From: Zhongshania sp.
GTDB taxonomy: Bacteria; Pseudomonadota; Gammaproteobacteria; Pseudomonadales; Spongiibacteraceae
NCBI GenBank assembly: GCA_018066965.1
Contig: JAGPVP010000011.1
Span: 1-64,000 of the forward strand
Direction: 5' to 3'
DNA length: 64,000 nucleotides
Shown in pieces: positions 26,433 to 34,489 of this stretch. Below the pieces are notes generated by a model. The model was not told the DNA's origin. It made no database searches and was given only the letters and a program-made list of their open reading frames with translations. Made by a program: the position numbers and the translations under genes. The stretch's first letter is position 1. Each line of letters starts with the position of its first letter.

Positions 26433-26492
26433 GCTTGATGGGAGACGGTAAACGCTATGGTGTTTGCGTCTCCCGTCTCCCGTTTAGCATCT
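26433..26492. repeat. Palindromic dispersed repeat, locus B
   Basis: gatgggagacggtaaacgct (26437-26456) is identical to the left arm of locus A; gcgtctcccgtctcccgttt follows as a partial mirror, giving a short hairpin 5 bp after the fumarase stop codon. It ends immediately before the ribosome binding site of sbcB. Confidence 0.75.
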
Positions 26493-26505
26493 AGGGGAGT
26501 ACATT

Positions 26506-27945
26506 TTGGCCAATCAAACCTTCTACTGGCACGATTACGAAACCTGGGGTGCGAATCCCGCCCGCGACCGACCAGTGCAATTCGCCGGTGTACGAACTGA
26601 CGCCGAGCTGAATATTATCGGCGAGCCATTAATGGTGTATAGCCGCCCCAGTCCAGATTATCTTCCTCATCCTGAGGCGTGTTTAATCACCGGCATTACG
26701 CCTCAGCAAGCTCTGCAAGAGGGCGTGTCTGAGTCTGAGTTTATTGCCACGGTACACGCTGAATTATCGCAACCGGGCACCTGCGGAGTGGGTTACAACA
26801 GCATTCGCTTTGATGATGAAGTGACTCGCTACACCTTATACCGCAATTTCTATGATCCCTACGCACGGGAGTGGCAGAACGGTAACTCACGCTGGGATCT
26901 CATCGACGTTGCACGCTTGTGTCGCGCTCTACGACCAGAGGGCATTGAATGGCCCTTGCGTGAGGACGGTACTCCGAGCTTTAGGCTGGAAGAGTTAAGT
27001 GCGGCCAATGGGCTTAGTCATGAATCTGCCCACGATGCTTTGTCCGATGTGTATGCGACTATCGATTTGGCAAAGCTATTAAAACAGCGTCAGCCAAAAC
27101 TATTCGACTACGCCTTGAGTTTACGTGATAAGCGCACGGTTGCCGCCATGCTCGACGTTGTTAAGCAGGTGCCGGTTTTACATGTGTCGGGTCGTTTACC
27201 GGCAGCTAAATTTTGTTCGGCTTTGATGATGCCATTGGCATTGCATCCAGAGAATAAAAACAGCGTTATTGTTTACGATCTAAGTGTTGATCCCACGCCA
27301 TTGATCGAATTGTCAGCTGAAGAGATTGCGGCGCGAGTATTTAGCGCGACCGCAGACTTGCCCGAAGGCACTGAGCGCATTCCCCTAAAGGAAATCCACA
27401 TTAATCGCGCTCCTATTATTGCCACCGCCAAATTGGTGGATGAGTCGGTCAGCCAGCGCTTACAAATTGATATGGCGCAATGCCGGCGTCATTGGGCGCA
27501 GCTCCATAAAGCGCCCGGCGTGGTTGAGAAATTGCATAAAATTTTTGGCGCGCGCCAGTTTGCTGAAAGTACTGACCCAGATGTGATGTTGTACGGCGGT
27601 GGATTTTTCAGCGGCGATGATAAAAAAATGATGGATGAAGTACGCCGTGCGACGCCAGACATTCTTGCCATGCACAGTTATCACTTTAGCGATGCACGTC
27701 TGCCGGAATTGTTGTGGCGCTATCGTGCTCGAAACTTCCCCATGAGTTTGTCTGATTCTGAACGCGAAAAATGGCGCAGCTTCTGCCGTCGCTGCTTACG
27801 TGAGCCAGAGCAGGGGCAGTTGGGCTTCGCAGAATTCCGTCAGCGCTTAGTTGAACTCGCAGGTGAGCGAAGCTCAAGTAAAGATGTAATGATTTTAAGT
27901 GAGTTAAACGATTACGCCGACGCCTTGGAACAAGAAGGTTTGTGA
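26506..27945 (+). CDS. sbcB: Exodeoxyribonuclease I (SbcB)
   Basis: 479-aa 3'-5' single-strand DNA exonuclease of the DEDDh group, acting in recombination and mismatch repair. The first exonuclease motif is FYWHDYETWGANP (Asp and Glu), followed by CGVGYNSIRFDDEVTRY and a third motif in HESAHDALSDVYATIDLAKL. The C-terminal half has the family SH3-like and extended domains. TTG start with AGGGGAG upstream, directly after repeat locus B. The 3' end overlaps the GIY-YIG gene by 4 nt. Confidence 0.95.
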   Translation: MANQTFYWHDYETWGANPARDRPVQFAGVRTDAELNIIGEPLMVYSRPSPDYLPHPEACLITGITPQQALQEGVSESEFIATVHAELSQPGTCGVGYNSIRFDDEVTRYTLYRNFYDPYAREWQNGNSRWDLIDVARLCRALRPEGIEWPLREDGTPSFRLEELSAANGLSHESAHDALSDVYATIDLAKLLKQRQPKLFDYALSLRDKRTVAAMLDVVKQVPVLHVSGRLPAAKFCSALMMPLALHPENKNSVIVYDLSVDPTPLIELSAEEIAARVFSATADLPEGTERIPLKEIHINRAPIIATAKLVDESVSQRLQIDMAQCRRHWAQLHKAPGVVEKLHKIFGARQFAESTDPDVMLYGGGFFSGDDKKMMDEVRRATPDILAMHSYHFSDARLPELLWRYRARNFPMSLSDSEREKWRSFCRRCLREPEQGQLGFAEFRQRLVELAGERSSSKDVMILSELNDYADALEQEGL

Positions 27946-28193
27946 GTTCGGCATGGTGGGTTTATATGGTGCGCAGTCGCAGCGGCAAACTGTATACCGG
28001 TATTAGCACCGACCCAGAGCGTAGATTTAGAGAGCATTGTGGCGAGGGCGGGCGCGGCGCGCGGTTTTTTCGAGGCGACCCCGCTGAGGCTATTGTGTAT
28101 CGCGAGCCGGCAGAAAATCGCTCAGTGGCATCGCAGCGCGAAGCGGCAATTAAGAAATTACGCCGCAGTGAAAAAGAGTCCTTGATTGCATAG
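27942..28193 (+). CDS. GIY-YIG nuclease-fold protein (UPF0213/URI type)
   Basis: 83-aa single-domain protein. The GIY-YIG signature appears as VYMVRSRSGKLYTGISTDPERRFREH, with the conserved arginine and histidine, then the glutamate region VASQREAAIKKLRR. Small proteins of this type (YhbQ-like) are suspected to be DNA nucleases or repair factors. GTG start overlapping the sbcB stop codon (GTGA), so it is coupled to a DNA-repair exonuclease gene. Confidence 0.88.
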   Translation: MSSAWWVYMVRSRSGKLYTGISTDPERRFREHCGEGGRGARFFRGDPAEAIVYREPAENRSVASQREAAIKKLRRSEKESLIA

Positions 28194-28290
28194 TTGCATC
28201 CTTAATCCTTATAACCAGTAAAAGCCTTGAAACGTTGCTTTCCCGCGCTGGTGATAAAGGCGATAATGCGCGGCTACGCAGGGGAGAGTT

Positions 28291-30096
28291 ATGACGGATA
28301 CCGGTTCAGAGCGCGAAAAAAGCACGAACGTCGGCGTATTAAAGGCGATGATGGCCTTTTTGCGACCTTATCGCTGGCAGATGATTGGTGCCAGTATTGC
28401 TCTGATTTGCACTGCGGGTATCACCCTGTCGATTGGCCAAGGTTTGCGGATGTTGGTCGATCAGGGCTTTTCTAGTAATGCTTCGGTAGACGCGTTAAAT
28501 CAGGCATTGTTGCTGTTTATGGTGATGATCCTGCTTTTGGCGACCGGCACCTTTGTGCGTTTCTATTTAGTATCTTGGATTGGCGAACGGGTTAGCGCAG
28601 ATTTGCGTAAAGCGGTGTTTGCTCATGTGGTCCACCTCCACCCCGGTTATTTTGAAACCAATCTCAGCGGCGAAATTCAGTCGCGTATCACCACGGATAC
28701 GACCTTACTGCAAACGGTGATTGGCTCGTCGGTATCTATCGCGCTGCGCAATTTTTTAATGTTTATTGGCGGTTTAATTTTATTGTTTATTACCAACCCC
28801 AAGTTAACTGGTTTGGTGATGCTCAGTGTGCCACTGGTGGTGGTGCCGATTATTGTGTTTGGGCGCCGCGTTCGCAGCCTGTCGCGCACCAGTCAAGATC
28901 GCATTGCTGGGGTGGGTAGCTTTGTTGGCGAGGCCGTTAAAAATATTAAAATGGTGCAGGCTTTTAATCATCAGACGCTAGATAAAAGCGCGTTTGATGG
29001 CCATGTAGAATCGGCGTTTTCCGTTGCGATTGTTCGTATAAAGCAGCGCGCATGGCTCTCTACTGTGGTGATTACACTGGTGCTGGGCGCAGTAACGGCC
29101 ATGTTATGGGTTGGCGGCTTAGATGTGCTGGCCGGTAAAATCAGTGGCGGCGAGTTAGCGGCATTTATTTTTTACGCGGTGATGGTGGCGGCGTCTGTTG
29201 GTGCTATCTCGGAAGTTTACGGCGATTTGCAGCGTGCGGCGGGAGCGACTGAGCGATTATTAGAATTGTTGGCCGCTGAGAATTTAGTGCCATCGCCAGA
29301 AACGCCATTGCCATTACCGGCGGAGCCAGAAGGCAATTTGCAGTTCGAAAATGTGAGCTTTAGCTATCCGTCTCGCCCAGAACAGCGCGCTATTGATAAT
29401 TTAAATTTGAATATTGCGCCGGGCAGCAGTGTTGCTTTGGTCGGCAGCTCCGGCGCGGGCAAGTCGACCTTGGTTGATTTAATTCTGCGGTTTTACGATG
29501 TGCAGAGCGGCGCAATCCGCTTTGATGGCATTGATATTCGCGAACTCAGTCTTGAGGATCTTCGCAGTCAAATTGCCATGGTGCCCCAGCAACCCGTATT
29601 GTTCACCGGCACCGTGGCCGATAATATTCGCTACGGCAAACCCAGTGCGAGTCTGGCAGAAATTGAAGCGGCGGCGCGCTCAGCTTACGCCCATGAATTT
29701 ATTGAGCGCTTGTCAGATGGCTACGACAGCTTTGTTGGCGAGGGTGGTATTCGTTTATCGGGTGGCCAGCGCCAGCGTATTGCGATTGCCCGTGCGATAT
29801 TGGCTGACCCTACCTTATTGCTATTGGATGAAGCGACTAGCGCGCTGGATGCCGAGAGCGAGTTTCAGGTGCAGCAAGCCCTTGAGTTATTAATGAAGGG
29901 GCGTACCACTATCGTGATTGCCCACCGTTTAGCCACGGTGGTAGATGTTGATATTATCGCGGTCTTAGATCACGGTAAGTTGGTGGCGACGGGCAGTCAC
30001 ACCGAACTTTTACAAAGTTCGCCGCTCTATGCTCGTTGGGCTAGCCTACAATTTGATGAAGGCGCGAACACTCCAGAAGTGTTGGCGACGGTTTAA
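28291..30096 (+). CDS. MsbA-like ABC exporter (fused transmembrane and ATPase domains)
   Basis: 601-aa half-transporter. Six transmembrane helices in residues ~25-310 are followed by a nucleotide-binding domain: Walker A GSSGAGKST, Q-loop AMVPQQPVLF, signature LSGGQRQRIAIARA, Walker B LLLLDEATSALD and H-loop IVIAHRLATV. The membrane part includes TDTTLLQTVIGSSVSIALRN, typical of the MsbA/multidrug group. Substrate unknown; lipid or hydrophobic compound export is plausible. It is 18 bp from pyrB. Confidence 0.9.
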   Translation: MTDTGSEREKSTNVGVLKAMMAFLRPYRWQMIGASIALICTAGITLSIGQGLRMLVDQGFSSNASVDALNQALLLFMVMILLLATGTFVRFYLVSWIGERVSADLRKAVFAHVVHLHPGYFETNLSGEIQSRITTDTTLLQTVIGSSVSIALRNFLMFIGGLILLFITNPKLTGLVMLSVPLVVVPIIVFGRRVRSLSRTSQDRIAGVGSFVGEAVKNIKMVQAFNHQTLDKSAFDGHVESAFSVAIVRIKQRAWLSTVVITLVLGAVTAMLWVGGLDVLAGKISGGELAAFIFYAVMVAASVGAISEVYGDLQRAAGATERLLELLAAENLVPSPETPLPLPAEPEGNLQFENVSFSYPSRPEQRAIDNLNLNIAPGSSVALVGSSGAGKSTLVDLILRFYDVQSGAIRFDGIDIRELSLEDLRSQIAMVPQQPVLFTGTVADNIRYGKPSASLAEIEAAARSAYAHEFIERLSDGYDSFVGEGGIRLSGGQRQRIAIARAILADPTLLLLDEATSALDAESEFQVQQALELLMKGRTTIVIAHRLATVVDVDIIAVLDHGKLVATGSHTELLQSSPLYARWASLQFDEGANTPEVLATV

Positions 30097-30114
30097 TTAT
30101 TCGGAGAGGCAGTA

Positions 30115-31131
30115 GTGAAATTTTCCGGTAGTCATATTCTCTCTATAAGTCAGTTTGATCGCGATGATATTGAGCGCGTGTTTGAGGTTGCAGATCGCAT
30201 GGTGCCCTACGCGCATCGGCAGCGCGTGACCAAGGTGCTCGATGGCGCCATCCTCGGCAATATGTTTTTTGAGCCCTCTACCCGAACGCGGGTGAGTTTT
30301 GGTTGTGCCTTTAATTTGCTGGGTGGTGAAGTGCGTGAAACCACAGGTTTTGAAACCTCAGCGATTGCTAAGGGTGAATCACTTTACGATACCGCACGGG
30401 TACTAAGCGGCTATAGCGACGTGATTGTAATGCGACATCCGGTGTCGGGTTCGGTCGCCGAGTTTGCAGCGGCGAGCCGAGTGCCGGTGATGAACGGTGG
30501 CGACGGTGCTAACGAACACCCCAGCCAAGCCTTGTTAGATTTGTATACCATCCGTAAAGAATTACAGCATCAGGGTCGCAGCGATCTTGATGGCCTTCGC
30601 ATTGCCATGATTGGCGACTTAAAATATGGCCGTACCGTGCATTCGCTGTGTAAATTGCTGTGCTTGTATAAAAACGTGACGGTGACGCTGATCTCCCCCG
30701 ATGAATTAAAAATGCCGGAAGCGATTGTCGAGCAGTTGCGCGAAGCGGGTCACACCGTACAAGAATCCGATGTGATGGAAGGCAGTATTTCAAAAGTCGA
30801 TATTGCTTATTCCACGCGTATCCAAGAAGAGCGGTTTGCCAGCCCCGCCGAGGCAGATTTATACCGTGGTCGCTACCGCCTGAATCAAGCTATATATACC
30901 CGCTATTGCGAACCGAACACGGTGATTATGCATCCGCTGCCGCGTGATTCGCGCACTGAGGCCAATGAGCTGGATAATGACCTGAACGATAATCCTAATT
31001 TGGCAATATTCCGCCAAGCGGATAACGGCGTGCTGGTTCGTATGGCCTTGTTCGCACTGACACTGGACGTTGCCGATCAGGTTGATAAAGCGGCTCGCGA
31101 TGTGAATTGGTATACCGAAAGGCGCTTTTAG
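30115..31131 (+). CDS. pyrB: Aspartate carbamoyltransferase catalytic chain PyrB
   Basis: 338-aa enzyme for the second step of pyrimidine synthesis (carbamoyl phosphate + aspartate). Carbamoyl-phosphate loop FFEPSTRTRVSF, VMRHPVSGSVAEFA, the GGDGANEHPSQALLDLYTI segment, MIGDLKYGRTVHSL and the aspartate-binding HPLPRDSRTEANE are all present. It is about 25 residues longer than E. coli PyrB, through an N-terminal offset and a C-terminal tail. No pyrI (regulatory chain) or pyrC' pseudo-dihydroorotase lies beside it in this window. Start is GTG with GGAGAGGC upstream. No pyrimidine attenuator was recognised. Confidence 0.94.
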   Translation: MKFSGSHILSISQFDRDDIERVFEVADRMVPYAHRQRVTKVLDGAILGNMFFEPSTRTRVSFGCAFNLLGGEVRETTGFETSAIAKGESLYDTARVLSGYSDVIVMRHPVSGSVAEFAAASRVPVMNGGDGANEHPSQALLDLYTIRKELQHQGRSDLDGLRIAMIGDLKYGRTVHSLCKLLCLYKNVTVTLISPDELKMPEAIVEQLREAGHTVQESDVMEGSISKVDIAYSTRIQEERFASPAEADLYRGRYRLNQAIYTRYCEPNTVIMHPLPRDSRTEANELDNDLNDNPNLAIFRQADNGVLVRMALFALTLDVADQVDKAARDVNWYTERRF

Positions 31132-31176
31132 TTTTTGGTTTTTTTAGTGTGGCTCCAAGGGCAGCGGATATTTTGA

Positions 31177-31788
31177 ATGGCAGACTTTGAACGCAAAGAT
31201 GTAGAAGTTGACGAAGACCGCGCGGCATGGCGCGGTTTTTTTCAGGTGCGCGAACTGCGTTTGCGTCATCGCCTGTTTGGCGGTGGCTGGGGTAATTGGC
31301 TGAGCCGCGAACTATTTATGCGTGGCCCCGCAGTGGGCTTGCTGCCCTATGACCCCGTCAACGACTGTATTCTCAAAGTGGAGCAATTTCGGATTGGCGC
31401 GCTTAGTCGCGCCCAAAGCCCGTGGTTATTAGAATTGGTTGCCGGCATTATCGACACCGATGAAAGCCCTGCTGAAGTAGCGCGCCGTGAAGCAAAAGAA
31501 GAGGCGGGTTTGGATATTGGCGAGATGGAGTCCATTGCCGAGTATTATTCTTCGCCGGGCGGTAGTGATGAATATTTTTATCTATTTTGTGGCCGTGCCG
31601 ACTTGAGCTCGGCGGGTGGTTATTTCGGCTTGGCCGCCGAAGGTGAAGATATTCATGCCCAAGTTATTTCCTTTACTGACGCGATGACGATGCTCGACGC
31701 TGGCAAAATAAATAATGCGCACAGCATAATCGCGATGCAGTGGCTACGCCAACACCGCGACGAGCTGCGGCAGCGGTGGCTGGTGTGA
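31177..31788 (+). CDS. nudF: ADP-ribose pyrophosphatase NudF
   Basis: 203-aa Nudix hydrolase cleaving ADP-ribose to AMP and ribose 5-phosphate. The Nudix box is GIIDTDESPAEVARREAKEEAG (Gx5Ex7REUxEEx), followed by the ADPRase-type SPGGSDEYFYLFCGRADLSS. The stop codon overlaps the GTG proposed as the murJ start. Confidence 0.92.
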   Translation: MADFERKDVEVDEDRAAWRGFFQVRELRLRHRLFGGGWGNWLSRELFMRGPAVGLLPYDPVNDCILKVEQFRIGALSRAQSPWLLELVAGIIDTDESPAEVARREAKEEAGLDIGEMESIAEYYSSPGGSDEYFYLFCGRADLSSAGGYFGLAAEGEDIHAQVISFTDAMTMLDAGKINNAHSIIAMQWLRQHRDELRQRWLV

Positions 31789-33374
31789 GTGATGCAGTGG
31801 TAAAGCCGGTAAAGCAACGCGGCTTATTGCGTTCAAGTTTATTAGTCAGTGTGATGACGCTATTGTCGCGGGTGTTGGGCTTAATTCGCGATGTTGTGAT
31901 TGCGATTTTTTTGGGTGCCAGCAGCAACGCTGACTGCTTTTTTGTTGCCTTTAAAATTCCTAATTTCTTACGGCGCTTGTTCGCCGAAGGCGCGTTCTCG
32001 CAGGCCTTTGTGCCGGTGTTGTCTGAATATAAAGAAAATGGCAGTACAGAATCCGTAAAGCTATTAATTGATCGCACCGCAGGTGCACTCGGCGGCGTGT
32101 TATTACTGGTAACGTCAGTGGCGGTCATTGCCTCGCCTTTGGTGGCCACTTTGTTTGCGCCGGGCTTTCGGGATGACCCCGCCAAGTTTCAGCTCACCTC
32201 GGATATGATCCGAATCACCTTCCCGTATCTGTTTCTTATTTCCATGACGGGTTTCGCTGGCGCTATTTTAAATACCTTTGGCCGCTATGCGGTGCCCGCA
32301 TTTACGCCGGTGCTATTGAATGTCTGCTTGATTGTATCGGCGCTGTATTTCTCCTCCTACTTTGCCGAGCCAGCAATGGCTTTGGCTTGGGGTGTGTTGA
32401 TGGCCGGCGCAGTGCAATTGGTATTTCAGTTACCATTTTTGCAGCGCATTCAAATGCTGCCTCGGCCACGCTGGGACTGGCATAACGAGGGTGTGCAAAA
32501 GATTGTTACGCTAATGATTCCGGCCTTGTTCGGGGTGTCGGTTAGCCAGATTAATTTATTGCTCGATACGATATTGGCGTCCTTTTTACCCACCGGTAGT
32601 ATTTCTTGGCTGTATTACTCAGATCGCTTAGTGGAATTGCCCTTGGGTGTGTTCGCGATTGCGGTCGCCACCGTGGTGTTACCCAATTTGTCCCGTCAGC
32701 GCGCTGGCGGCAATGAGGTGGCTTTTTCCTCAACGCTAGATTGGGGGCTACGCAGCGTGTTGTTGATGGCGGTGCCCGCCGCTGTCGCCTTAATGCTATT
32801 GGCGGAGCCTATTTTAATCACCCTGTTTCAGTACGGTGAATTGCAAATGCGCGACGTAGAAATGTCGGCATTGAGTTTGCGGGCCTATACCTTGGGCTTG
32901 ATCCCCTTTATGTTAATAAAGATCTTGGCGCCGGGTTTTTACGCTCGCCAAGACACCAAAACCCCAGTTCGCATCGGCATTATCGCCATGGTGTCGAATA
33001 TGGTGATGAATATTGCCCTAGTTATTCCACTGCACCATTACTGGCAAGTCGGCCACGCCGGTTTAGCGCTAGCCACCGCCGCCTCGGCATGGCTCAATGC
33101 GGGGCTGTTGTATCGCGGTTTACGTCGGGGTGCTGGTTTTACACCTCTAGCGGGGTGGGGTCGTTATTATGTGCAGTTAGTGTGCGCGGTGGCGGCGATG
33201 AGTGCCTGCTTGTATTTTGGCTTGCAGTGGTTTACTGGTTGGGAGGCTTGGAGTGTATGGGAGCGAGCCCTGCACTTATTGGCCTTGTGCGCGGCCGGTA
33301 GCGGTGCCTATGTGCTAGTGATGTTGATGTGCGGTTTACGTCTGCGAGACATAAAGGGATCGGCCGCGCACTAG
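31785..33374 (+). CDS. murJ: Lipid II flippase MurJ
   Basis: MOP-superfamily membrane protein with about 14 transmembrane helices that moves lipid II across the inner membrane for peptidoglycan synthesis. Typical opening SLLVSVMTLLSRVLGLIRDVV, then FFVAFKIPNFLRRLFAEGAFSQAF and the C-terminal IKILAPGFYARQDTKTPVRIG. I place the start at GTG 31785 (529 aa), overlapping the nudF TGA (GTGA); the track's 31740 start would add 15 residues encoded inside nudF. In Pseudomonas murJ is preceded by rpsT, which is not here. Confidence 0.93.
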   Translation: MSDAVVKPVKQRGLLRSSLLVSVMTLLSRVLGLIRDVVIAIFLGASSNADCFFVAFKIPNFLRRLFAEGAFSQAFVPVLSEYKENGSTESVKLLIDRTAGALGGVLLLVTSVAVIASPLVATLFAPGFRDDPAKFQLTSDMIRITFPYLFLISMTGFAGAILNTFGRYAVPAFTPVLLNVCLIVSALYFSSYFAEPAMALAWGVLMAGAVQLVFQLPFLQRIQMLPRPRWDWHNEGVQKIVTLMIPALFGVSVSQINLLLDTILASFLPTGSISWLYYSDRLVELPLGVFAIAVATVVLPNLSRQRAGGNEVAFSSTLDWGLRSVLLMAVPAAVALMLLAEPILITLFQYGELQMRDVEMSALSLRAYTLGLIPFMLIKILAPGFYARQDTKTPVRIGIIAMVSNMVMNIALVIPLHHYWQVGHAGLALATAASAWLNAGLLYRGLRRGAGFTPLAGWGRYYVQLVCAVAAMSACLYFGLQWFTGWEAWSVWERALHLLALCAAGSGAYVLVMLMCGLRLRDIKGSAAH

Positions 33375-33471
33375 CGGCCAGCGCGGTGTCTTGGCGCGTA
33401 AAATTGCTGATAACAGTTCGCTGCGGTAAGAGTCACAAACTCTGGCGTTTTAGTCAGGCCTACTCCTAGGC

Positions 33472-33477
33472 TATAAT
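33472..33477 (+). promoter_or_regulatory. Candidate -10 box for the ribF-ileS-lspA-fkpB-ispH operon
   Basis: Perfect TATAAT at 33472-33477, 33 bp before the ribF ATG; the -35 region (TTTAGT at 17-bp spacing) is poor. Located in the only gap between murJ and the operon. Confidence 0.5.
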
Positions 33478-33509
33478 CCCTCGCTTTGCTGGGCAAAAAG
33501 ACGGTAGTC

Positions 33510-34439
33510 ATGGAGTTAATTCGCGGATTCCAACATTTTCGTCCCCGTCATCGTGGCTGTGTGGCTACGATTGGGGCTTTTGACGGTGTGCATTTAGGGC
33601 ATCAGGCGGTGTTGCGCCAGTTAATTGCGAAAGGTCGGGAAATGGGCTTACCGTCGACCGTGGTTATTTTTGAACCACTGCCTAGAGAGTTTTTTTCGCC
33701 CGATGAGGCGCCTGCGCGGCTAATGAGCTTCCGCGAGAAGTTTATTGCGCTGCGGGATCTGGGTATTGATCGGGTGATGCGAATCCGCTTTACACCCGAT
33801 TTCCGCGATATGACCGCGAACGAGTTTATCCATAAATTATTCGTTGCCGGTTTGGGCGTGAAATACATTGTAGTCGGCGATGATTTGCGATTTGGCCGCA
33901 ATCGCAGCGGCGATTTTGATTTGCTACGTAAGTTTGGAAAAATTGACGACTTTGAAGTTGTTGATACTTCAACCTTGGAGGTTACTGGCGAGCGGGTAAG
34001 CAGTACGCGCATTCGCGAGGTCTTGGCCTGCGCTAATTTTGACATGGCTGAACGCCTATTGGGACGGCCTTATAGTATTTCTGGGCGTGTTATTGTCGGT
34101 CAGCAGTTGGGTCGTACCATTGGTACGCCAACCGCCAATATGGAATTACATCGCCTGCGCTCACCTTTGTCGGGTGTGTTTGCGGTGGAAGTGTATGGCG
34201 CGGATAAAGTCATGCGCCCAGGTGTTGCTAATGTGGGCGTACGGCCCACGGTGGGCGATTTGTCTAAGGCGATTTTAGAAGTCCATATATTAGATTTTAA
34301 GCAAAATATTTATGGCCGCAACATTAAGGTCGTATTCCGTAAAAAGCTGCGGGATGAACACAAATTCGACGGGCTTGATGCCCTGAAGGAACAAATTGCG
34401 CGGGATGTTGAACAGGCGCGACGCTATTTTGATCTTTAG
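33510..34439 (+). CDS. ribF: Bifunctional riboflavin kinase/FAD synthetase RibF
   Basis: 309-aa enzyme making FMN from riboflavin and FAD from FMN. N-terminal nucleotidyltransferase domain: IGAFDGVHLGHQAVL (HxGH-type motif) and the VSSTRIREVL segment. C-terminal kinase domain: GRTIGTPTANMEL and GVANVGVRPTV. I start at ATG 33510 (MELIRGF), with upstream residues in the track judged non-coding. First gene of the operon with ileS. Confidence 0.95.
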   Translation: MELIRGFQHFRPRHRGCVATIGAFDGVHLGHQAVLRQLIAKGREMGLPSTVVIFEPLPREFFSPDEAPARLMSFREKFIALRDLGIDRVMRIRFTPDFRDMTANEFIHKLFVAGLGVKYIVVGDDLRFGRNRSGDFDLLRKFGKIDDFEVVDTSTLEVTGERVSSTRIREVLACANFDMAERLLGRPYSISGRVIVGQQLGRTIGTPTANMELHRLRSPLSGVFAVEVYGADKVMRPGVANVGVRPTVGDLSKAILEVHILDFKQNIYGRNIKVVFRKKLRDEHKFDGLDALKEQIARDVEQARRYFDL

Positions 34440-34489
34440 CCCTAACCCTCAATTCATAGTACTGATCTTTGGAATAACAGAACACCGAT

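Noticed and set aside
28227-28475. 82-aa plus ORF ahead of the ABC exporter
   Set aside because: It overlaps the exporter's 5' end in another frame and shows no domain or ribosome binding site; treated as a shadow.
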